A stretch of DNA of 64,000 nucleotides from JAFAHS01 sp046728175 (GCA_046728175.1 JBKPEA010000080.1:1-64000); one strand, 5' to 3'; shown: positions 26,016-35,212, counted from the first letter of the stretch. The notes: generated by a model from the sequence alone, not told the origin. Made by a program: numbers and translations.

Positions 26016-26621
26016 TTATTGGGACCGTCGCTTCAGCGCGATTCCCGTGCGCGCAGCTTCTTCCACGGCCGAATCGAGTTGCAGACCGAAACCATCCGCG
26101 AGCCTCGTGAGATAGTTGAAGATTCCCACGATGTGCGCGACCTCAAGCAAGGCCTGGTCATGGAACCCTAATTTCCGCAGTGGCTCCCAATCCTCGCGCA
26201 TCATCCTGGTCGGCGTCGCACTCAGTTTCTCAGCAACCTCGCACAGCGCGCGGGTTAGAGGGCCGAGACTATTCAGCCCACGCCATTGCCGCTTCCGGAT
26301 GGCCTCGATCAGTTCCGCGTCGCCACCCTCGACACGCAGAAACTCTGCGTGCGATTGCGTTCAGTAATGGCAGTCCTGAGCCGCCGCAGCGACCGCGGCG
26401 ACCATCTCTCTTTCGGCGCGCGACAGAGCACCCGGTGCGAACATGATCGAGGCGTAAAGCCCTCCGAAAGCAGGCGCGATTCCGGGGTGCGCCATGATCA
26501 GCCGGGCCATACCGGCCACATAGCCGAAATTGTAGGGGTGATTCCCTCGGGCGCCCTCATGGGTCATCGCTGCCGGGTCCGAGAGTTTGACCCACGCCTG
26601 CTCTATCTCTTTTCCCTCCAT
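26016..26621 (-). CDS. AhpD/carboxymuconolactone-decarboxylase-like peroxidase, probable selenoprotein (in-frame UGA)
   Basis: Reading through one TGA at 26361-26363 gives a continuous 201-residue protein of the peroxidase-related AhpD-like family. N-terminal half: YNFGYVAGMARLIMAHPGIA and FAPGALSRAEREMVAAV, then QDCHY-UGA-TQSHAEFLR. C-terminal half: GGDAELIEAIRKRQW, LCEVAEKLSATPTRMMREDW and LLEVAHIVGIFNYLTRLADG. The family has CxxC followed by His three residues later; here the first Cys is residue 84, UGA is residue 87 exactly at the second Cys, and His is 91. No other stop or frameshift interrupts it. A perfect hairpin follows the UGA (see 26333-26351). GGAGGG precedes the ATG at 26621. 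Such proteins are thiol-dependent (hydro)peroxidases; Sec would raise reactivity. The alternative is a nonsense mutation of TGC/TGT. selA/selB/selC/selD are not in this window. Confidence 0.75.
26333..26351 (-). promoter_or_regulatory. Candidate bacterial SECIS hairpin
   Basis: On the coding (minus) strand the sequence 9 bases after the UGA is CACGCAGAGTTTCTGCGTG. It is a perfect 8-bp stem CACGCAGA/TCTGCGTG with a 3-base loop GTT. The loop starts 17 bases after the UGA and begins with G, both within published bacterial SECIS rules (loop within about 16-37 nt of the UGA, G among the first two loop bases). It lies inside the coding sequence, as bacterial SECIS elements do, and would bind SelB. 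Confidence 0.65.
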
Positions 26622-26698
26622 CGTTTCCCTCCGCGTCTTCAAAGCCCGGTGACCTGCTGAAGCCTGACTACCTCACGTTCATCGATTGCCAGGACCCG

Positions 26699-27121
26699 AT
26701 GCTTCTTCCCATCGGCTTCCGGCTCGTCCTCTTGCTTCTGGTTATTATTCAGATCCTTCATTCAGTAGAAGAGTACATCGGACGTTTGTACGAACTGTTC
26801 CCACCCGCACAGCTGGTGAGCGGTCTCATCTCGCAGAGTCTTGAGAGGGGATTCGTGATCTTCAACGTCGCACTCGTGTCCCTCGGGTTCTGGCGCTTTT
26901 TGGTGGCCAATGCGGCACCAATGGTCGTCGGCTGCCCTCTCTGCGTGGATCTGGGTATGGCATAGGGTTCGTGAATGGGATTGGTCATCTCCTGGAGTTT
27001 CGCGGTACTTCGATCTACGCCTGGAGTGGCGACTGCCCGATGCTCTTGCTCCTCGCGCTCTATCTTTCCCGCCAACTTCGATCGGATGAAAGACAGCGCC
27101 TGAATCTCAGTAGGTCGATGT
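26699..27121 (+). pseudogene. HXXEE-domain membrane protein, frameshifted
   Basis: The first frame (26699-26965) encodes VLLLLVIIQILHSVEEYIGR with the name-giving HSVEE motif, then LISQSLERGFVIFNVALVSL and GFWRFLVANA. After a shift near 26950 the following frame reads GFVNGIGHLLEFRGTSIYAW and DCPMLLLLALYLSRQLRSDE to a stop about 27121. This matches the family order: HxxEE helix, N-rich second helix, then NGIGHL and a last helix LLLALYL. The protein would have about four membrane helices and unknown function. At least one indel disrupts it. It is divergent from the probable selenoprotein, with starts about 80 bases apart. Confidence 0.6.
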
Positions 27122-27185
27122 GACGGAACCATCTTCAATCAAGGAACAGGAGGCTGCGGAGTCACAGAACTAAGACGCGAACTGT

Positions 27186-27610
27186 TCAACTCACGACGTT
27201 GACACTCCATCGCTTTCTCTTTTTTCGCAGCGAGGTCGACGGCTTTGCGCGGGAAGCGCCGCGGGATTTTGACCGTTTGATTTTTGCCGGCAAAGAAGTC
27301 GCATGTTTCAAGGCGAGCTTGACCCATTTGTCGACTGCGCCCTGGTCAGCGCTGCCTTGTCCGCTGACGGCGAACATCCCGGGCATCGGTCGCGATGGCA
27401 TGAAATCCAGGGACGAACGTGAGGGCTGTCAAGCTGCTCGGCGGTGGTCCGCGTGTCGAGCCGAATTATCAGGTCGTCACGATTCACTCCGCAACACATG
27501 TTTCCGGAGACCATAAACGCCAAGCCCCCGAACATTGCCTTCTCAACCATGTCCGTCCGACCCTCGAGAGCGCGCCGAACGCGTTCGGCAAGAAGTTGAT
27601 CATAAGGCAT
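27186..27610 (-). pseudogene. TfoX/Sxy N-terminal domain protein, frameshifted at a C run
   Basis: The first frame starts MPYDQLLAERVRRALEGRTD and continues VEKAMFGGLAFMVSGNMCCG, NRDDLIIRLD and SPHVRP, the TfoX N-terminal domain pattern. It then leaves register at CGTCCCTGG (near 27405). The next frame continues DFMPSRPMPGMFAVSGQGSA and GAVDKWVKLALKHATSLPAK, which completes the domain, followed by a basic tail. Restoring one C joins both. Stand-alone TfoX_N proteins are small regulators of unclear role; in gamma-proteobacteria the domain occurs in competence regulators. Start ATG 27610 is preceded by a short purine stretch only. Confidence 0.65.
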
Positions 27611-27800
27611 AGCGGTTACTCCGCCTGTGCCAGCTGAGTCTCTATGAAAGAATATCGGATTTGAACGCTTGGCGTCAGCTGAGGACCGAATAGCTACTCG
27701 TGCCGGCTCGCGACGATAACCTCATCCCGAGCCCCGCTTAATCACGCGGAAATAGCGTGAACAAAGACCGTCAGAGCTCCTCGTAACCGATGGAATCCCG

Positions 27801-27833
27801 GTGCAACGGAGCTTCTTTTAGAAAGCTCGATCC
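27801..27833. repeat. Dispersed 33-bp repeat A, copy 1
   Basis: GTGCAACGGAGC, then a variable 5 bases, then TTTAGAAAG and TCGATCCA. A second copy lies at 32950-32982 with 4-5 mismatches confined mostly to the middle. It is not palindromic overall, apart from CTTT..AAAG inside. Not in a gene here. Confidence 0.6.
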
Positions 27834-28075
27834 AGACTCAAGTGCGTTAGAACCGGAAGGTCTCCCCGCCCCCAAAAATTGGTCGCGGATCATGTCTGCG
27901 ACCCTTTTCACTCCCCGCCCTATCCTACGATTGGCGCCGGAGTTTAGGCTTCGAGGAGACGAAATATACAGGTTTTCTTCAGATTTTCTCTATTTTACCC
28001 GTGCCACAACTCTGCGAAAAATCAGGCCCCTAAATGCGGCGACACGGACGTGTCTCCGCCAAGGCGGCTCTCGAC

Positions 28076-28125
28076 TTATCGGTTGATCGCCTTCGGCTGA
28101 TTATCGGTTGATTGCCTTCAGCTGA
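28076..28125. repeat. 25-bp tandem duplication
   Basis: Two head-to-tail copies of a 25-base unit beginning TTATCGGTTGAT and ending GGCTGA / AGCTGA, with two differences between copies. Noncoding, upstream of the large AAA regulator. It may be a slippage product or paired binding sites. Confidence 0.6.
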
Positions 28126-28208
28126 GCAAACTAGCTTGGCGCAGTTGTTGCGGAATAATAGAGGACCGCCAGGAAGCGCGCTCGGTTTCAATCACATCCC
28201 ACGAAGGC

Positions 28209-28375
28209 TCTTTCCGGACCGCTCGGTCCATAATAGCTCAGTCTGGCTAGAGGCAGTAGGTGTTTGCCTCTCTGCGCGGTAAATGTCTGCTGGAAAGCTG
28301 AAACTGATATCTGTGCGATAAGATAGATAAGCAAAGACTGCTATGATACACTAGGTACTAGCAAAGTTGGCAATC
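28209..28375. repeat. Repeat B unit, copy 1, with GGACCG palindrome
   Basis: Begins CTTTCC then the perfect palindrome GGACCGCTCGGTCC (28216-28229), then ATAA and GCTCAGT. Similarity to the copy at 35213 continues for about 170 bases with shared blocks TCTGCTGGA, TGTG.G.TAA and AAGCAAAGAC. The palindrome resembles TetR-family operators. It lies 350 bases upstream of the AAA/TPR regulator at 28580. Confidence 0.55.
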
Positions 28376-28579
28376 GGACCAACGTCCGCCGCTGCCGGCC
28401 GATTGGCCGAACCGAGACTTTTCCGAGCAGCCGGTGAGTCGCGGGGGACCCAGCTGTAGAAAAGCTGCACGCATCGACCACAGTGAGTCAACTCGAACGC
28501 CATGGGTGACAGCCCGCAGCAGGACGCCTGTCTGGGGACGGCCCATCAGCCGCACCGAACCAAATAACGGAGTCGGCGA

Positions 28580-31500
28580 TTGCCAAGCCATCAAGATCGG
28601 TTGCCACCTGACGCTGTGCGGGTACTTTCGCAGGGCGATCCCGGCTTGGATGAATGCGCCAATCCATTCGTAGGTCGGCAGCGCGAGCTTGGCGAGATCC
28701 GTGCCGCGACGAGCGCGGCGCTCGCCGGGCGCGGCGGGGTATTGTGTCTCACTGGCGAACCAGGGATCGGCAAGACATCGTTGGCCGACCAAGCGGCCGC
28801 GTACGCGCTCGCGCGCGGGATGCGGGTCTATTGGGGTCGATGCTTCGAGGATGGCGGCGCGCCTGCCTACTGGCCGTGGATTCAAGTCCTACGCGGGGTA
28901 ATCGGGGACGCCGGAAGCCAGTACTCGCGCACCTTGCCCGCGGACATCGTCCGCATGCTACCGGAACTTGCGGCGGAGGCGCCCCGGCCGGATGCGGGCG
29001 ACACCGAACTGCTTCGCTTTCGGCTCTTCGATGCGGTGGCGAGGCTCCTGAGAGAGTCGGCGTCCGCCAAGCCGATTATGCTGGTGCTCGATGATCTGCA
29101 CGAAGCGGACGTGGCCTCGCTGCAGCTGCTCAAATTCATGACGCGGATGGTGCACGACGTACAGCTAATCATCGTCGGTACTTATCGAGAGGCCGAGATG
29201 CGCCGTTCGCAACAGCGTGCCGCGATCATCCCGGACATTCTGCGGGACGCAACCCACCTTTCGCTGGCGGGACTGGCAGAGGACGACGTCGGACGGATGG
29301 TGGAAGCTCGGGCGCAACACGCGCAAGACCCAGACTTCGTGGCGGCGCTCTCTCGCACGACCGCGGGTAACCCACTCTTTGTCGATGGAATCATACGGGT
29401 GCTGGCCGCTGAAGGCAGATTTCGGAGCGCCCAACCGATCGCTCTAACGACCTACAAACTTCCCGACGAGGTACGCGCGGCCATCCAGCGCTGGCTTGCT
29501 CTGCTCTCGTCCGAAGCGCACACCTTGCTCACCACCGCGGCGCTGATAGGGGTGGAGTTCGAGCTTAGACTGCTCGGCCAGGCCAGCGAGCTCGCACCAG
29601 AGCGGATAGTCGAGCTGGTCACAGAGGCGGAGAAGATGGGAGTCGTCACCCCTTCCGGAGAGTCGCTACGGCGCTTCGCCCATCCATTGGTTCGCGAGGT
29701 TCTGTCCCAGGAGGCCACTGATGGTGAACGTGTGCGGCTCCATCGTGCGATCGCAACCGCGCTCGAAGAGATTCAGGGCGCTAACACTCAGTATTTAGCC
29801 GAACTGGCACACCACTATCAGCTCGCGGGCGACGATGAACGCGCCATGGATTACTCGATTCGAGCGGCAGCCGCGGCTCGCTCAATCTATGCTTACGAGC
29901 AGGAGATATCGCACCTTCGCACCGCCAAAGACCTGGCGGAAAAATCTAATCAGAACGCGGCGCGACGCGCTTTCATACTGGATCATCTCGGCATCGCGAT
30001 CGACAACATCAATCAAACCTCTTCCGAGGCAAAAGACATTCTTGAATCCGCGGCTAAGCTCTATGAAGAGACTGCAGAGGTTTCCTCAGCTGCGCGCGTC
30101 TTGATTCGCTTGGGTTCTACGACTCGTTTCGACGTCAGCCTCCCGCGTGCTCTGGCATATCTCAAAAAGGCCGAAAGCCTTCTGGTTGGAAAAGAAGACA
30201 GCAAGACACTGGCGTGGCTCTACGTTGCAATGTCAAACACCTGCTACTTTCTTGGCAACTATGAGGATGGGCTCCGTTGGGCGCAAATGGCGATGGAGTT
30301 AGCCAAAAAGATCGGGAGCCTGACCAGATTGGTTCGTGCTGTCACTGTTTTTGGCCACATGCTTTTTTTTAGCGGTCGGGTGGGGGCAGGATTCACTACG
30401 TTGCAAACTGCTTTATCGAAAGCAATCGAAATGGGCAGCCCAGCACTGACGTCGGAGGTCTCGCTGACGATCGACTCGGCATTGGGCGAAATCATGGACC
30501 CGTTGAGGGCCATCGAAGTTTTGCTCGCCGAACGCGCTCGATCGGGGGTTGCCAACCGTTGGTCAACCCTGATTCTGATCGACGACCGGCTGGTAAAACG
30601 CTACCTGCTGGCGGGAAAGATCGCACAGGCGCGTGAGATCTTCCTCAAAACCAAAGCCTTTATCGAAGACCATGGTCGTGATTTCACCTTCGAATCCACT
30701 CTCACCGATTCTTCTCTAGCCTTGTTTTGTCGGGTGGAAGGCGACTGGCAAGGAGCCTCCGACCGGTTGGCTCAATCTGTACGAATCTTCAGGACTCAGG
30801 AAAATCCGCACAGCGCTGCTCACTGCCTGTGCGCTCAGGGCCGGGCCGAGCGCTTTCGGGGTGACCTGGCGCGCGCAAAGGCGCTGCAGCGGGAAGCGCT
30901 CGAACTCGCGCCTCATGATCCGCATCTCGAATTGCAAATTCGACCGCAGCTGGCCTCACTGCACGCTGAGATGAACCAACCAGACGAGGCCGAAACCGTG
31001 CTAGCGCGGTGTCGTGAGATTCTATCCGCTGGGGAAGACTGGAGAGGCATAACCGGAAACGTTTTTCGAGCAGGGGCGATGATTGCAGTCGCGCGTGGCG
31101 ACATGAAAAGCGCGGAAATCGAGTTCAACCGAGCGATCGAGATCTTCGTTCAGTATCAGCTTCCCCTCGAACAGGCCGAGACACTTTATTACTGGGGTCG
31201 AGCACTGGCCAAAACTCCCGAAAGCAGGAGCGCTTCGGAGAAGTTTGACCAGGCAATTGAAATCTACCGGCGCATGGGCGCAGGCCAACCCTGGATTGAC
31301 CGTATCGAGGCCGAACGCGTGGCGACTTCGGTCGGAAGCGGCGACAAGAACAGACCGAGAGAAGCGCTATTCCGCCGCGAGCAAGACTTTTGGACTATTC
31401 GTTACGGCGAGAAGTTTCTGAGGCTTAAGAATACGAAGGGACTCGGCTACATCGCACAACTCCTGCGATGCCCCGAACAAGAGATTCACGTGCTGGCATT

Positions 31501-31897
31501 GGCGGGCGCAATCGAGATGAACGGTTCGGGAGGTGCGGCCGAGATTCTCGACTCAACCGCAAAGTCGGATTACCGCCATCGCCTCCAAGAACTTCGCGAG
31601 GAACTCGAGGAGGCGGAACGATTCAATGATCAAGACCGGGCTGGAAAAGCTCGTGCCGAGCTCGAGACGATCCAATGTCATTTGGCTAGCGCAATGGGCC
31701 TGGGCGGCCGCTCGCGACGGGCAACTAGCGATGCCGAGCGTGCGCGAGTCGCGGTGACCAAGGGTATTAAGGCAGCAATCCAGCAGATTCGCGCTATGGA
31801 CGCCGAGCTAGGGCGCCACCTTAGTCTCGCCGTATCGACGGGATACTTCTGCTGTTATCACCTCGACGGCGATCATCCGGTTAGTTGGCAATTCTGA
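28580..31897 (+). CDS. Large AAA-ATPase/TPR signal-transduction protein
   Basis: A 1105-residue cytoplasmic STAND-type protein. Order: AAA_16 NTPase (about 28-400) with NPFVGRQRELGEI, Walker A CLTGEPGIGKTSL (59-67), Walker B MLVLDDLHEAD (about 167-178) and sensor-like TTAGNPLFVDGI. A winged-helix-like linker follows, then a long TPR array (about 400-920; repeated YEDGLRWAQMAMELAKK-like helices). A conserved C-terminal module (about 935-1105) reads REQDFWTIRYGEKFLRLKNT, KGLGYIAQLLRCP, ERARVAVTKGIKAAIQQI and STGYFCCY. That C-terminal module recurs in actinobacterial-type AAA regulators, but no LuxR HTH is present. It probably switches on ligand or partner binding to the TPRs. Start TTG 28580 has GGAG about 9 bases upstream; GTG 28616 is an alternative. 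Confidence 0.85.
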   Translation: MPSHQDRLPPDAVRVLSQGDPGLDECANPFVGRQRELGEIRAATSAALAGRGGVLCLTGEPGIGKTSLADQAAAYALARGMRVYWGRCFEDGGAPAYWPWIQVLRGVIGDAGSQYSRTLPADIVRMLPELAAEAPRPDAGDTELLRFRLFDAVARLLRESASAKPIMLVLDDLHEADVASLQLLKFMTRMVHDVQLIIVGTYREAEMRRSQQRAAIIPDILRDATHLSLAGLAEDDVGRMVEARAQHAQDPDFVAALSRTTAGNPLFVDGIIRVLAAEGRFRSAQPIALTTYKLPDEVRAAIQRWLALLSSEAHTLLTTAALIGVEFELRLLGQASELAPERIVELVTEAEKMGVVTPSGESLRRFAHPLVREVLSQEATDGERVRLHRAIATALEEIQGANTQYLAELAHHYQLAGDDERAMDYSIRAAAAARSIYAYEQEISHLRTAKDLAEKSNQNAARRAFILDHLGIAIDNINQTSSEAKDILESAAKLYEETAEVSSAARVLIRLGSTTRFDVSLPRALAYLKKAESLLVGKEDSKTLAWLYVAMSNTCYFLGNYEDGLRWAQMAMELAKKIGSLTRLVRAVTVFGHMLFFSGRVGAGFTTLQTALSKAIEMGSPALTSEVSLTIDSALGEIMDPLRAIEVLLAERARSGVANRWSTLILIDDRLVKRYLLAGKIAQAREIFLKTKAFIEDHGRDFTFESTLTDSSLALFCRVEGDWQGASDRLAQSVRIFRTQENPHSAAHCLCAQGRAERFRGDLARAKALQREALELAPHDPHLELQIRPQLASLHAEMNQPDEAETVLARCREILSAGEDWRGITGNVFRAGAMIAVARGDMKSAEIEFNRAIEIFVQYQLPLEQAETLYYWGRALAKTPESRSASEKFDQAIEIYRRMGAGQPWIDRIEAERVATSVGSGDKNRPREALFRREQDFWTIRYGEKFLRLKNTKGLGYIAQLLRCPEQEIHVLALAGAIEMNGSGGAAEILDSTAKSDYRHRLQELREELEEAERFNDQDRAGKARAELETIQCHLASAMGLGGRSRRATSDAERARVAVTKGIKAAIQQIRAMDAELGRHLSLAVSTGYFCCYHLDGDHPVSWQF

Positions 31898-32024
31898 GGG
31901 GCCGCGAGGCCTCGCCAGCTTCATTTGTTCCCATCCGAGGGTACAGTGTGCCCGAATTTTTCACACCTTCTAGGGTAGAACTGCCCGGCAATTCCACCGG
32001 GACAAACCCTGGGAGGGGAAAGCA

Positions 32025-32561
32025 ATGGATATCAGAACGAGCCGTAATGTCTGCTGGCGACCGGTCCTGGCCGCCTTAGCGCTCACGGTTATGGTGTTTT
32101 TGTTCGGCGCCGCGACTAATGCATTGGCCCTCGAACCAATTGTTGGGCTTTGGCAAGCGACTTGGACTGATGCGAGCGGAGGAGCAAACGATGGCAACGT
32201 CGTCGCAAATGTCTGGGACGTCTGGCACAGCGACCGCACCGAAACCCAGAACGACAACGGGCCAGTAATTGCGGGGTTCGTCTGCCAGGGCGCTTGGCAG
32301 TTGGTTGGCAAACGCACCTATTTTCTTACGCACCCGTCCTTCAACTACACAGGGGCAGATGGTCACCTGGATACAACCAGCGTCTCGGTGGTTTACGAAA
32401 AGGTAACGGTCAGCAAGGACGGCAATTCCTTCAGCGGCACTGGCCTGATAAAAGGCCTTTCGGGACTCGACCCCTTTGATCCAAGTGCGAGTGTCCTTTT
32501 CACTCTTCCAATCGACATAACGGCGAAGCGCGTTATTCCAGATCCCAGCGAGCTTCCCTGA
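32025..32561 (+). CDS. Secreted conserved hypothetical protein
   Basis: A 178-residue exported protein. The signal peptide has a basic start and hydrophobic core VLAALALTVMVFLFGAATNA, with likely cleavage after NALA. The mature part reads IVGLWQATWTDASGG, WDVWHSDRTETQNDNGPVIA, CQGAWQLVGKRTYFLTHPSF and VVYEKVTVSKDGNSFSGTG, a lipocalin-like beta-barrel pattern of uncharacterised secreted proteins (GLW..TW, DVWH.DGTE, C.G.W, Y.L.HP). GGGAGGGGAAAGC precedes the ATG. It is followed directly by a GC-rich hairpin (32590-32611), so it is monocistronic. Function unknown. Confidence 0.75.
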   Translation: MDIRTSRNVCWRPVLAALALTVMVFLFGAATNALALEPIVGLWQATWTDASGGANDGNVVANVWDVWHSDRTETQNDNGPVIAGFVCQGAWQLVGKRTYFLTHPSFNYTGADGHLDTTSVSVVYEKVTVSKDGNSFSGTGLIKGLSGLDPFDPSASVLFTLPIDITAKRVIPDPSELP

Positions 32562-32589
32562 GTACAGAAATACGTAATGCCCGAGGACA

Positions 32590-32611
32590 GGGGCGGCCCC
32601 TTGGCCGCCCC
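32590..32611 (+). terminator. Rho-independent-like terminator hairpin
   Basis: A perfect 9-bp stem GGGGCGGCC/GGCCGCCCC with loop CCTT, 28 bases after the stop of the secreted-protein gene, followed by CGTGCTTTC (short T run). Strong stem, weak T tract. Confidence 0.65.
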
Positions 32612-32949
32612 GTGCTTTCACGGGAAGACAAACAATACAATGGCTTACGCGAGCGATCGGTACGCTCGTAAAGCCGGTTCGGGCCCGATCATTTTCTTCT
32701 CGATCGGGTCCGGCCGTTTTCACCCTTCCGATGAAGGCCGCTCGAACCCATTCACGAATGCCGGTGATTCTCGACGAACGAACCGCAGAAGTCTGGATGA
32801 ATCCTGGCGAAAGAGATCCTTTGGCGACTGAAATTGGTACTGGGCCAGCCCTAGACCATGACCTAGAGTCCTCCGTCCCGCTTCACCACTGGTGACCAAT
32901 GTGAAGAATGACGGGCCAGAGCTGCGCGGACCCGATAAAACCATCGCGA

Positions 32950-32982
32950 TGCAACGGAGCCTGCTTTAGAAAGTTCGATCCA
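32950..32982. repeat. Dispersed 33-bp repeat A, copy 2
   Basis: Second copy of the 27801 element (TGCAACGGAGC ... TTTAGAAAG.TCGATCCA). It supplies the last codons and stop of the truncated GAF gene on the minus strand, so it marks the break point of that gene. Confidence 0.6.
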
Positions 32983-33646
32983 CCCTCGCTGTTGCTGTCG
33001 AAAGGCGCAAAACCTTGTCCATCGCCGGACCGGTGACGATGATTTCGCGGTCGAGGTCACGTCCGACCAGGTCGCGCCGAAGCATTCCGACCTGCCTCCG
33101 TAGGACCTCCTGGGCGGATTGACTCTGCGCGAAGCGGTCGGCGTTCCTCAGTGCAATCGCAATCACCTCCGCGAGAGATTTGAGCAAGCTCAAATCCTCA
33201 TCCCGAAATGGACCGCCTCGATGATTGATCGCCTCGATAACTCCCACCGGCTCGTCGCGCGCAACTAGCGGTACGGCCAGGATCGACCTGGTAGTAACAC
33301 GGCTGCGGGTGTCCACTTCCGAATAGAAGCGAGCATCGCGGGCGGGGTCGTCGACCCGCTCGGCGCGCCCGCTCTTCAGTATCGAGCCCACGATGCCGCG
33401 ATCGGCCGCGAAGCGCAGGCCCGTCAGCCTGGCGGCCACCTCAGGATCCATCTGCGAGTTGTAGGGAACGTAAAGTTCGCCGCGTTCGCGATCGAGCAGG
33501 AACACCGAGACGCCCTCCGCATCGAGAACCTCGCGGCACTTGTTGACTATGAGCGGCAGGAGTTGGTCGAGCTCCAACTGTGCGGCAAATTCACGCGCCA
33601 GGTCGTAGAGGACTCGGGTCCGCGGACCGCGTGAGGCGGGCTCCAT
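32966..33646 (-). pseudogene. GAF-domain protein, truncated sigma-54-type activator
   Basis: Residues about 12-175 form a GAF domain: LYDLAREFAAQLELDQLLPL, DAEGVSVFLLDRERGELYVP, GIVGSILKSGRAERVDDPAR, RSILAVPLVARDEPVGVIEA and FRDEDLSLLKSLAEVIAIAL. The remainder, GRDLDREIIVTGPAMDKVLRL, is the junction normally leading into an AAA+ sigma-54 interaction domain (family pattern IVG.S.AM..VL.L....A..D.TVLL.GETGTGKE). The protein stops seven residues later at VDRTF, inside dispersed repeat A. The ATPase and HTH domains are absent. It could still act as a small-molecule sensor, but loss of function is more likely. Start 33646 with GAG-rich leader only. Confidence 0.7.
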
Positions 33647-34183
33647 CGAGGCGGTATTCTGGCATCGCTGCGGCGCTTCGTCGATGATTCTGAATCTCCC
33701 GGCCTTGAATTCGCCTCAATTACGTGCCGCCGCTAATTGCCAAGTCATTGGCGGGAGGCGGTAGCGAAGTTCATCTCACAATGTGGGGAGGGAATCACTT
33801 CTTTCCCACGGTAATTTGAAGAATTGCGATCTAACTCCGAAATTTCGGGAACTCACCGTTCCGCGCTTCTCACTTACGGTCGCCACGATGAAGATCGTTC
33901 GGAAACGACTGCCTGATACGCGGCACTGACCCTTCGTCAAGGTCGTGGGTTTCGAGCGGAACGCCCACTTACCGCATCTCGAAGAAACAGAAACCCGTGG
34001 CGTCACCGATGGTTCGTCGGAGAGACCTTTCGCAGGTCGCAGACGAACCGCTCGCAAAGTATCTTCAAGTCAGCCGATCAGGCGGCTACTTGTCCGCGGA
34101 AAGGGCCCAGCCCACACACGCTGACACTTCACTGCATAACCTTTTCTGCCCGTTAGCGGACGTCGGGCGAATAGAGAAGGGTT
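33647..34183. other. Intergenic stretch, no gene seen
   Basis: The minus-strand frame 33776-34057 and the plus-strand frame 33997-34248 have no ribosome binding site or motif. No repeat was noticed. Confidence 0.4.
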
Positions 34184-35205
34184 ATGGCGCCAACTCAAAC
34201 CCGATCAAGATCGTTGCCCGAGAACCCAAGCGCGGAACATCTCCGTAAGGAGGCCAAGCGCCTGGCACGAGGCGAGGCGATCCAACTTGCAGCTGCTCAA
34301 CGCAGACTCGCGCGCGAATACGGATACGGGAACTGGAGCGAGCTGCTTGGGCATGTGCAGTCGCTCTCGACGGTACACAAGGCCACTCGCGAAGCGGCTG
34401 AGGCAACTGGCGCAAACGCGCCGGAGCAAGGCCCGCACTCAAAATCTTGTCGAAGCGGCCGGTGGCCCAAAAAGTCTGGGCTTTTTATGCGTGACGATCT
34501 GCCGCTCGATCTGAATCTTGTTGAGCGGCTTCTTTCGGCCGAAGGTCCTGATCTCATGCAGCTCCGGCTCATTGTACTGGACCAGGTCGGCGATATGCCC
34601 GATCTTCTTGAGCTGCTAGAGAAGCTCCGAACCCCCTTCGCGACGCAGTTGGAACTGGAGAAGGACGTGCCGTTTCTACGGCTCCGCGATTTGATCGCCT
34701 TTCCTCATATGGTTTACCCGGTATTCGCGGCGTCCCAAATCTATCAAAGCGAGCAGTCGGCGGTGAATCGCCAGCTTCCGATCGTGATGGCCGCACAGAA
34801 GGATCCGGCACTTGAAAGCCCGAACGACCCAGATATCGGATTGGTGTCGTCGGAAGCCTGATCAAGATAGCCGACTTGCCGGACGGCGCCGTGAAGGTCT
34901 TGATCGAATGCAAAAGGCGCGTTCGAGTGACCCAGCTCATAAAAGAGGGAGAATTCATGGAGGCAAGAACAGAGGAGCTCACCGAACCGGTCACAGAGGG
35001 CTTGGACGAACTGCTCGAGTCGGTCGCTTCCGCATTTGTTTCAAGCCGCTTCAAATCGCTGGCGGCAAACCGGTCAAGTTTTCTCACCTCATGCCGCAAC
35101 CCGTCGGTGATCGCGGACAGAATTGCGAATGATCTCCCGATCGAAGTCTCTAGAAGCAAGAACTGCTTGAACTTCGCAACCCAGCGAAACGACAGGAGAA
35201 GCTGC
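34184..35205 (+). pseudogene. Fusion-like gene with Lon N-terminal (LON) domain, multiply frameshifted
   Basis: Starts at ATG 34184 with PSAEHLRKEAKRLARGE and RLAREYGYGNWSELLGHVQ, the leader commonly found before ankyrin-repeat proteins. After frame changes it reads RDDLPLDLNLVERLLSAEG and LLELLEKLRTPFATQLELEK. A clear Lon N-terminal substrate-binding domain follows: VPFLRLRDLIAFPHMVYPVF, PIVMAAQKDPALESPNDPDI, and (shifted frame) IGVVGSLIKIADLPDGAVKV, KRRVRVTQLIKEGEFMEART and SVIADRIANDLPIEV. At least two or three indels break it (near 34730, 34840). It ends at repeat B without the Lon AAA and protease domains. A decayed Lon-like or LON-domain protein. Confidence 0.6.
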
Positions 35206-35212
35206 TCGGCCA

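Larger units (their letters stand above)
27611..28579. other. Repeat-bearing intergenic region upstream of the AAA regulator
   Basis: No gene is supported. The region holds three repeats described separately: a dispersed 33-bp element at 27801, a 25-bp tandem duplication at 28076 and the GGACCG-palindrome unit at 28209. The 500 bases before 28580 likely contain the promoter of the large regulator. The minus-strand frame 28358-28885 is a shadow of its 5' end. Confidence 0.5.

Noticed and set aside
28358..28885. 175-codon minus-strand frame
   Set aside because: It overlaps the start of the AAA regulator antisense, with low-complexity arginine-rich content and no ribosome site.
32076..32723. 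215-codon minus-strand frame over the secreted-protein gene
   Set aside because: The plus strand has a ribosome site, signal peptide and terminator; the minus frame has none.
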